This document shows positions 6,479 through 10,705 of a stretch of 10,705 bases of DNA, one piece after another. A program made the position numbers and the translations under genes. The notes under the pieces are model-generated. The model was not told where the DNA came from and did no database searches. It worked only from the letters and a program-made list of their open reading frames with translations. The number at the start of each line of letters is the position of its first letter. Within the stretch, counting starts at the first letter, position 1. Origin of the DNA: an archaeon (lineage in GTDB: Archaea > Aenigmatarchaeota > Aenigmatarchaeia > GW2011-AR5 > GCA-2688965); assembly GCA_002688965.1 (NCBI GenBank), contig NZEE01000019.1, positions 5,924-16,628 of the forward strand, read 5' to 3'.

Positions 6479-6802
6479 ATGGCTGCTAAACCAAAGGTTA
6501 TGATAAAAAGAAGACATCCGGCATTAGTCTTTATATTTACAATAATTACTCTTGGTATATATGGAATATACTGGATGGTTAAAACTAAGACAGAAATTAA
6601 TAGTCTTGGAGCTGATATACCAACTGCATGGTTACTAATAATACCTATAGCAAATTTGTACTTTTTATATAAATATATGGAAGGATTTGCAACATATGTC
6701 GATAAAGGTACTAGTAAATGGGTATGGTTTATACTATGGTTATTTGCATCAATTATCATAATGGTAATAGTCCAAATGAAGCTTAACAAATTTGCAAAGT
6801 AA
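6479..6802 (+). CDS. DUF4234 small membrane protein
   Basis: The 107-residue product has the DUF4234 pattern: a basic N-terminus (KVMIKRRHP), a first hydrophobic segment with ITLGIYGIYWMVKTKTEIN (22-41), a second containing AWLLIIPIANLYFLYKYMEG (50-69), and a third at 80-99. No biochemical function is established for the family. It is translated from ATG 6479 behind a full GAGGTGAT site and shares an operon with the larger membrane protein upstream. Its TAA stop at 6800-6802 directly abuts the stop codon of the methyltransferase on the other strand, so the two transcripts must overlap at their 3' ends. Confidence 0.85.
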   Translation: MAAKPKVMIKRRHPALVFIFTIITLGIYGIYWMVKTKTEINSLGADIPTAWLLIIPIANLYFLYKYMEGFATYVDKGTSKWVWFILWLFASIIIMVIVQMKLNKFAK

Positions 6803-7402
6803 TTAACTCTTTTTGAAAAAAGCTTCAAGAAAGATTGTTTTACCCACGGGTGTTTTTCCGAACTCTAATAACTCGAATCTATCTTCAAATAACTCGAGTA
6901 GTTCGTCTTTGCTAAAGAAAGTGAAAAAACGCCCAGTTTTATCTTTTTTATCAGGAATTATTTTTTCGCCTGTACCTTCTTTAACACAAACATAAAGTAT
7001 TCCATTATTTCTCAATATATCATGCAATTTTACAATAACCCTAGGAAGATTGTGTTTTTCAACATGAAGTAAGGATGTGACTGCCCATATGCCATCAAAT
7101 GACTCATTTTTGAATTTTAAGTCTTCTATATCCATTACAAATGATTTTAGTCCCTTAGCTTTACATAAATCAATCATCTTAGATGATAAATCAATACATG
7201 TTACATCTAAGCCTTTTGTAGAAAAATATTGTGCATGGTCTCCACCACCACTACCTAGATCAAGAATCTTCTTTCCTGGAATTAAATCAATGAATTTAGG
7301 AAATTCATCACGTCTTACTATATCTAGAAGTCCTTTGAACTTATCTACAAATAATTCAGCGTGTTTATCATAGGATATAATGGTATGTTCTTTATAATTC
7401 AT
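6803..7402 (-). CDS. Class I SAM-dependent methyltransferase
   Basis: The 199-residue protein is a single Rossmann-like methyltransferase domain. Motif I, ILDLGSGGGDHAQYF (46-60), binds S-adenosylmethionine. Asp71 ends strand 2 (VTCIDLSSKMI) and would hold the ribose hydroxyls. MDIEDLKF (90-97) contacts the adenine, and FDGIWAVTSLLHV (102-114) is the motif IV region. The C-terminal part (FFTFFSKDELLELFEDRFEL) is the usual final helix and strand of UbiE/COQ5-like or methyltransferase-11/25-type enzymes. The substrate cannot be told from sequence. It follows the thioredoxin-fold gene by 33 bp but has its own TATA-like element about 26 nt upstream and no ribosome binding site, so it can be transcribed separately. 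Confidence 0.85.
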   Translation of the reverse strand: MNYKEHTIISYDKHAELFVDKFKGLLDIVRRDEFPKFIDLIPGKKILDLGSGGGDHAQYFSTKGLDVTCIDLSSKMIDLCKAKGLKSFVMDIEDLKFKNESFDGIWAVTSLLHVEKHNLPRVIVKLHDILRNNGILYVCVKEGTGEKIIPDKKDKTGRFFTFFSKDELLELFEDRFELLEFGKTPVGKTIFLEAFFKKS

Positions 7403-7418
7403 TTGATTTGTTTAGTAG

Positions 7419-7433
7419 AAAAAGATAAAAAAG
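7419..7433 (-). promoter_or_regulatory. T-rich stretch acting as methyltransferase TATA box and possibly as terminator
   Basis: On the minus strand this reads CTTTTTTATCTTTTT. The TTTTTTATC part is centred about 26 nt upstream of ATG 7402, the spacing of leaderless promoters elsewhere in the window. The same two T-runs begin just after the stop codon of the thioredoxin-fold gene, where oligo-T stretches terminate archaeal transcription. One element may do both jobs. Confidence 0.4.
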
Positions 7434-7435
7434 AA

Positions 7436-8533
7436 TTACTGGCAAAGTGCGTCTGGATTAGATGCTGCTACAGTACCATAACCAAATCCTGGTGATGGTG
7501 ATGCACTTGTTAGTTCTTCATCACATTCTGCAGGAGCCTCATTGAAAGCGCCACAGATAGTTGCTAATAATGAAGCTGGATCACGTGATGAACTAACAGA
7601 TTGTCCATTTATTACTAATGTTGGACTTCCACCTACGCTATAAAGTTCATTTTCTGCTTTGTGGATATCAAATAATGGGAATCTACCACTTAACCATGAG
7701 CTAGTGTCATCTAAGTTAGCTATTACATTGAATTCTTCATCAGTAGCATCATAACATGCGTCCAATTTTGCTTGATCGATTCCGCCATTATCTATACATG
7801 CAGGTGAATCACCTTCATCTAAGAAGCATGTAAGGTAATCTAGGAACTTATCATTTTGTTCTTTTTGTATACAATATTGGTTAAGTTGCTCTTCAACTTC
7901 GCCTTGTGTTGGATGCATTGCATAATATACGAATTTAAGCTCAAAGTCAATTTTGTCTCCTAATAAATCTACAACAGGTAAAATTCCTTTTTCAGCCTGA
8001 GTACCATATGGACAATGAGACATTACAAATAATTCAACATTTGGTTTATCTGCTTTTACTACCTCTGCTGGAATTGAAGTTGTTACTTCTGGAGTCTCAA
8101 TTTCTTCATCTACATCATATCCTGATGGGAAGAAGTATTGACCGTCTAAAGATAAGAATGATTCGACTTCTTGTGTGAAGTCATCGGATGTTAAAGCAAT
8201 ATTTATTTTATAGAAACCTCCTTGTGTTGTAATTTCTGTTACATTTACAGCAACATCAGGAGATACTAGATTTTCAGATACATATGTAATTGCAGCAGCA
8301 GAAGCATCTGCTTCTGATAATGTACCACCAGTAGCCATGCCTGTTGATGGTACAAATACATAAGCTCCTACTGAAATTATAAATAAAACTGTCATGATTA
8401 AAGCAATTGGTTTCCAAACAGTTGATTTAGATTTTGAAGAAGGTTCACTAAAGACACTATCTCTAGATTCTGATCTTTCTTCATGTTTTTCTTCATGATT
8501 TTCATCTTTAGTAGAATTATTTTCTTCGTCCAT
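7436..8533 (-). CDS. Membrane-anchored thioredoxin-fold (DsbA-like) protein with CPYG active site
   Basis: The 365-residue protein has a charged cytoplasmic N-terminus (1-38), one TM anchor (41-61), an external linker domain (70-145) and a thioredoxin-fold domain (about 163-335). The active site is MSHCPYGTQ (172-180): Cys174 is present but the second cysteine of CXXC is Gly177. GGSPT (301-305) gives the cis-proline that faces the active site in thioredoxin folds. Seven other cysteines (221, 236, 246, 260, 327, 337, 364) lie outside the membrane, and YCIQKEQ and CFLDEGD frame an inserted helical region as in DsbA. With one active-site cysteine it may act as an isomerase, use a glutathione-like monothiol mechanism, or pair with a distant cysteine. 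The fold is clear; the reaction is not. The TATA box overlaps the stop of the upstream gene. Confidence 0.8.
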   Translation of the reverse strand: MDEENNSTKDENHEEKHEERSESRDSVFSEPSSKSKSTVWKPIALIMTVLFIISVGAYVFVPSTGMATGGTLSEADASAAAITYVSENLVSPDVAVNVTEITTQGGFYKINIALTSDDFTQEVESFLSLDGQYFFPSGYDVDEEIETPEVTTSIPAEVVKADKPNVELFVMSHCPYGTQAEKGILPVVDLLGDKIDFELKFVYYAMHPTQGEVEEQLNQYCIQKEQNDKFLDYLTCFLDEGDSPACIDNGGIDQAKLDACYDATDEEFNVIANLDDTSSWLSGRFPLFDIHKAENELYSVGGSPTLVINGQSVSSSRDPASLLATICGAFNEAPAECDEELTSASPSPGFGYGTVAASNPDALCQ

Positions 8534-8555
8534 GGCTATTACATAGATACAAAGG

Positions 8556-8565
8556 TTTAAATATT
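8556..8565 (-). promoter_or_regulatory. TATA box of the thioredoxin-fold gene
   Basis: AATATTTAAA on the minus strand is centred about 27 nt upstream of ATG 8533, fitting a leaderless transcript; no GGTG motif precedes that start. The box overlaps the last codons and stop (8564-8566) of the ThiI PP-loop gene, so the two genes are tightly spaced but separately promoted. Confidence 0.55.
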
Positions 8566-9199
8566 AAATCTGAATTGATTTCACAGTGTTTACTGCTGTT
8601 AAAATAATATTTTCAACATCTAGATTCTTTTCAGCTTCCTGAATCTCGTATGAACGTCCACGTGTTCGTGGTTTTCTTGGAACTAGACCGCAACATGAAT
8701 GTTCTTTAGCAATTGGTAATGTTCCTATATTATAAGCAATCTTTGTTGTATCAATTTTATCAAAACCTAGTAATGGGTTAAGTACTGGTAGGGTTGCTAC
8801 TTCATGTTCTAACACCATATTTGGTAATGTTTGTGATGCAACTTGTGCTAAGTTCTCTCCTGTTACTAATGCATCACATTTGCGTTTTTTTGCTATTGCT
8901 GACGCAACACGAAACATCATTCGTCTGCATAAAATACATCTAAGATTCGCAGGAGCTTCAGTTGATATTTGTTTCATAATAGGACCATGTGGAACAATAT
9001 GCATTGTGATTTTGTTCTTTTTCATTACCTTTTTGAGCTGCTTAACCATATCTTCAGCCGCTTTTCTGTTCTGAGGGCTCATATATGGCTCTGAGTAAAA
9101 AAACACATATTCCAAATCATACCCTTGTTTATACATTAGATATGATGCAACAGGTGAATCTATTCCACCTGATATTAATGAGAGTAATTTCTGTTCCAT
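8564..9199 (-). CDS. thiI: Stand-alone ThiI PP-loop domain (tRNA 4-thiouridine synthase catalytic half)
   Basis: ThiI adenylates U8 of tRNA and replaces its oxygen with sulfur. This 211-residue protein is only the catalytic PP-loop domain: SGGIDSPVA (10-18) begins almost at the N-terminus, followed by the family motifs CILCRRMMFRVA (88-99), TGENLAQVASQTL (113-125) and PLLGFDKIDT (142-151). The CXXC pair Cys88/Cys91 is the one required in methanogen ThiI; Cys169/Cys170 (HSCCGLVP) could give a third iron-sulfur ligand. No NFLD, THUMP or rhodanese domain is attached; these normally lie before or after it in a chain of about 380 residues or more. The THUMP protein at 113-898 probably supplies tRNA binding. 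ATG 9199 fits the central TATA element; ATG 9208 would add three residues. Confidence 0.88.
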   Translation of the reverse strand: MEQKLLSLISGGIDSPVASYLMYKQGYDLEYVFFYSEPYMSPQNRKAAEDMVKQLKKVMKKNKITMHIVPHGPIMKQISTEAPANLRCILCRRMMFRVASAIAKKRKCDALVTGENLAQVASQTLPNMVLEHEVATLPVLNPLLGFDKIDTTKIAYNIGTLPIAKEHSCCGLVPRKPRTRGRSYEIQEAEKNLDVENIILTAVNTVKSIQI

Positions 9200-9220
9200 G
9201 ATTATCATGGTTCATAGGTG

Positions 9221-9238
9221 GATATTAAAGATTTTAAG
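9221..9238. promoter_or_regulatory. Divergent TATA region between the ThiI catalytic gene and the coiled-coil gene
   Basis: GATATTAAAG (9221-9230) is centred about 26 nt from both ATG 9199 (-) and ATG 9252 (+), so one box could serve both leaderless genes. A second candidate for the leftward gene, CTTAAAAT (9231-9238), is 27 nt from the alternative ATG 9208. No ribosome binding site is present on either side. Confidence 0.5.
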
Positions 9239-9251
9239 GTAAATAATATCT

Positions 9252-9977
9252 ATGCCAAAAAAACGTGCTAAACGCAAGCCTGCTAAAAAGAGCTTAAAGC
9301 GAAAAAACGCAGATATTATTAAATCATTGGAAGAAAGAACAATGAGACTTATTGGTAAGGATTATCAGCCTATTACTATGAAAGAACTCAAACTTGTTAA
9401 TGAAAGGATTGATAGTGTTGATGAAGACTTATCAGTTAGGTTAAAACGGTTAGAGAGCGCGTTTATTTCATTCTCAGATGCTGTTGAAGGTATGAAAAAA
9501 GAGCAGAAAAAATTGATAAAACAAAAAGAAAAATTAGAAGCTAAGAATAATGAACTTGAAATGAGAATAGCTGGCGTTGATGTTGGAGCAATTGCAACTG
9601 CTGCTGCTGATAAGGTTCAAAGAAGTATGCATGAAAATGTCGCAATGGTGCAACATGCTGTATCTGGAAAAGAAGCTGATTATGAAGATCTACTTGAAAT
9701 GAAAGATGCTGCAATGGATTTGAGTGAAGAAGATAAATTAGCAGTTTCTTTAATGAAAAAGGGTGGAAAAAGATATTTGAATAAAGTTCAGGACAATAAT
9801 TTAGTTAAATTATATTTGTTTGTTCGAGATAATAAAATCATAAAAACCTCTGATGCTGCTATGGTATTGAAAATAGATGAAGGTACTATAACAGGATTAG
9901 CTGAAACTTTGTATGAAAACAAACTCATAAAGATGCAATACCCAGCATTTGGAAAACCAATGCTTTCTAAGAAATGA
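9252..9977 (+). CDS. Basic/coiled-coil protein with a C-terminal winged-helix-like domain
   Basis: I cannot name a family. The 241-residue product has a strongly basic N-terminal tail (MPKKRAKRKPAKKSLKRK), a heptad-like charged helix at about 45-107 (ERIDSVDEDLSVRLKRLE, then MKKEQKKLIKQKEKLEAKNN), an Ala-rich middle, and a C-terminal domain at 183-237. The last, LVKLYLFVRDNKIIKTSDAA followed by LKIDEGTITGLAETLYENKLI, reads as the three helices of a winged helix with the wing after it. Together this suggests an oligomeric, cytoplasmic nucleic-acid-binding or scaffold protein. There is no membrane segment and no catalytic motif. It is leaderless from the divergent promoter, and its TGA stop abuts the stop of the permease gene. 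Confidence 0.7.
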   Translation: MPKKRAKRKPAKKSLKRKNADIIKSLEERTMRLIGKDYQPITMKELKLVNERIDSVDEDLSVRLKRLESAFISFSDAVEGMKKEQKKLIKQKEKLEAKNNELEMRIAGVDVGAIATAAADKVQRSMHENVAMVQHAVSGKEADYEDLLEMKDAAMDLSEEDKLAVSLMKKGGKRYLNKVQDNNLVKLYLFVRDNKIIKTSDAAMVLKIDEGTITGLAETLYENKLIKMQYPAFGKPMLSKK

Positions 9978-10705
9978 TTAATTTACAATTGGTTTATTTT
10001 TTCTAACTAATATGAAAAATATTAATCCCAATCCTATTACTATTGCTTCTGCTATCCAGGTTCTAACAGGAAAATAAAACAATATTCCAACACTTGTTAT
10101 TAATCCTAATACTGCAAGGGTTGGAACTTTTCCTATATTTATTGGACTTCTGAATTCACGCTTCTTGTTTGGCATACTAAATCTTAGTTTTATTGCAGAT
10201 GCGTTAACCAATATAAATATTATGAATATACTCATTGTTGTTATTTCTGCGATTGATAATATGTCTCCTCCTAATGTAATAACAGATGCTAGTAATCCAA
10301 CCAAAAATACACTGATATAAGGTGTTCTTCTTTTTTTGTGAATTTTCGAAAGTTTTTTTGGTAGAACTTTCCAACGCGACATTCCATATACGAAACGACT
10401 TGCAACAACCATCATTAACAATACTGTGTTGATTGTGGAAACCATTGCAATAACAGACATTATGTATAACATTTCGCCTCCTGCTGCTGCAGCTGCTACA
10501 TCAGCCAGAGGAGCATTTGATGCTGCCAATGCTTCATGTCCTAAAATTGATAAAGATGACACAGCTACTAGGACGTATATGATTGTTGTTATGAATATTG
10601 CTATAACCAAAGCTTTTGGTATAATTTTTTTTGCTTTCTTAGTTTCTTCTGAAATGTTCACAATGTCTTCAAAACCTATGAACGCAAAGAATATCAAAGC
10701 TGCGG
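9978..10705 (-). CDS. APC-family amino acid permease, C-terminal part (5' end beyond window)
   Basis: The frame is open to the right edge with no start codon of its own, so this is the last 240 or so residues of a transporter normally of about 430-500. FFAFIGFEDIVNISEE and the following KKAKKIIPKAL form the TM6 region and cytoplasmic loop of amino acid-polyamine-organocation permeases, where the unwound helix binds substrate. About six further membrane segments follow, with the conserved ASRFVYGMSRWKVLPKKLSKIHKKRRTP loop (TM8 region) between them. The tail FFILVRKNKPIVN is cytoplasmic. The family imports amino acids or polyamines by cation symport or exchange; substrate cannot be called from the fragment. 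It is convergent with the coiled-coil gene with zero spacing. Confidence 0.88.
   Translation of the reverse strand, partial: AALIFFAFIGFEDIVNISEETKKAKKIIPKALVIAIFITTIIYVLVAVSSLSILGHEALAASNAPLADVAAAAAGGEMLYIMSVIAMVSTINTVLLMMVVASRFVYGMSRWKVLPKKLSKIHKKRRTPYISVFLVGLLASVITLGGDILSIAEITTMSIFIIFILVNASAIKLRFSMPNKKREFRSPINIGKVPTLAVLGLITSVGILFYFPVRTWIAEAIVIGLGLIFFILVRKNKPIVN

Noticed and set aside
6460..6828. 122-codon minus-strand frame opposite the DUF4234 gene
   Set aside because: The plus-strand frame has a full ribosome binding site and the DUF4234 pattern; this frame would also overlap the methyltransferase gene end.
113..9199. Split ThiI explained as a frameshift or sequencing error
   Set aside because: The halves are 7.7 kb apart with intact genes between, each has its own start, stop and promoter, and the N-terminal protein has its own altered C-terminal tail.
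1..10705. CRISPR arrays, insertion sequences or prophage genes
   Set aside because: No regularly spaced repeats, no transposase or integrase motifs and no terminal inverted repeats were seen; the only notable direct repeat is the 18-mer at two start codons.

Overview
The window looks like a piece of an AT-rich, very compact archaeal genome. Four things point to archaea: AMP phosphorylase and ribose-1,5-bisphosphate isomerase (the archaeal AMP pathway), TATA-box promoters about 25-27 nt upstream of start codons (leaderless transcription), GAGGTGAT-type ribosome binding sites only at operon-internal genes, and a tRNA that appears to carry an intron at the usual archaeal site. The compactness and the tail of unrecognised small membrane proteins suggest a DPANN-type lineage such as Woesearchaeota or Pacearchaeota; that placement is inference.

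Layout. 1-69 (-): 5' part of a tRNA-Ser(UGA), cut by the window edge inside a probable intron. 113-898 (-): ThiI-like protein with NFLD and THUMP domains followed by a shrunken PP-loop domain without its P-loop. 949-1635 (+): two-repeat MazG-like protein with a CX2CX4CXC cysteine knuckle after each repeat. 1636-5572 (-): a tightly coupled operon read from right to left: ribose-1,5-bisphosphate isomerase, an unknown two-TM protein, AMP phosphorylase, and an ATP-cone/Mrr-type nuclease. 5634-6802 (+): a polytopic membrane protein followed by a DUF4234 protein. 6803-7402 (-): SAM methyltransferase. 7436-8533 (-): membrane-anchored thioredoxin-fold protein with a CPYG active site. 8564-9199 (-): separate PP-loop half of ThiI with intact SGGIDS and CXXC motifs. 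9252-9977 (+): basic/coiled-coil/winged-helix protein. 9978-10705 (-): C-terminal part of an APC-family amino acid permease, cut by the right edge.

How the genes work together. The isomerase and AMP phosphorylase carry out consecutive steps (AMP to ribose 1,5-bisphosphate to ribulose 1,5-bisphosphate) and would feed a form III RuBisCO, which is not in the window. The two ThiI pieces, 7.7 kb apart, probably rebuild one tRNA 4-thiouridine synthase from a tRNA-binding protein and a catalytic protein.

Architecture. All three convergent gene pairs meet with no intergenic base (stop codon directly against stop codon), and all three divergent pairs share 42-61 bp containing a centrally placed, nearly symmetric TATA region that can serve both directions. 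No CRISPR array, insertion sequence or gene-free stretch above 62 bp is present.
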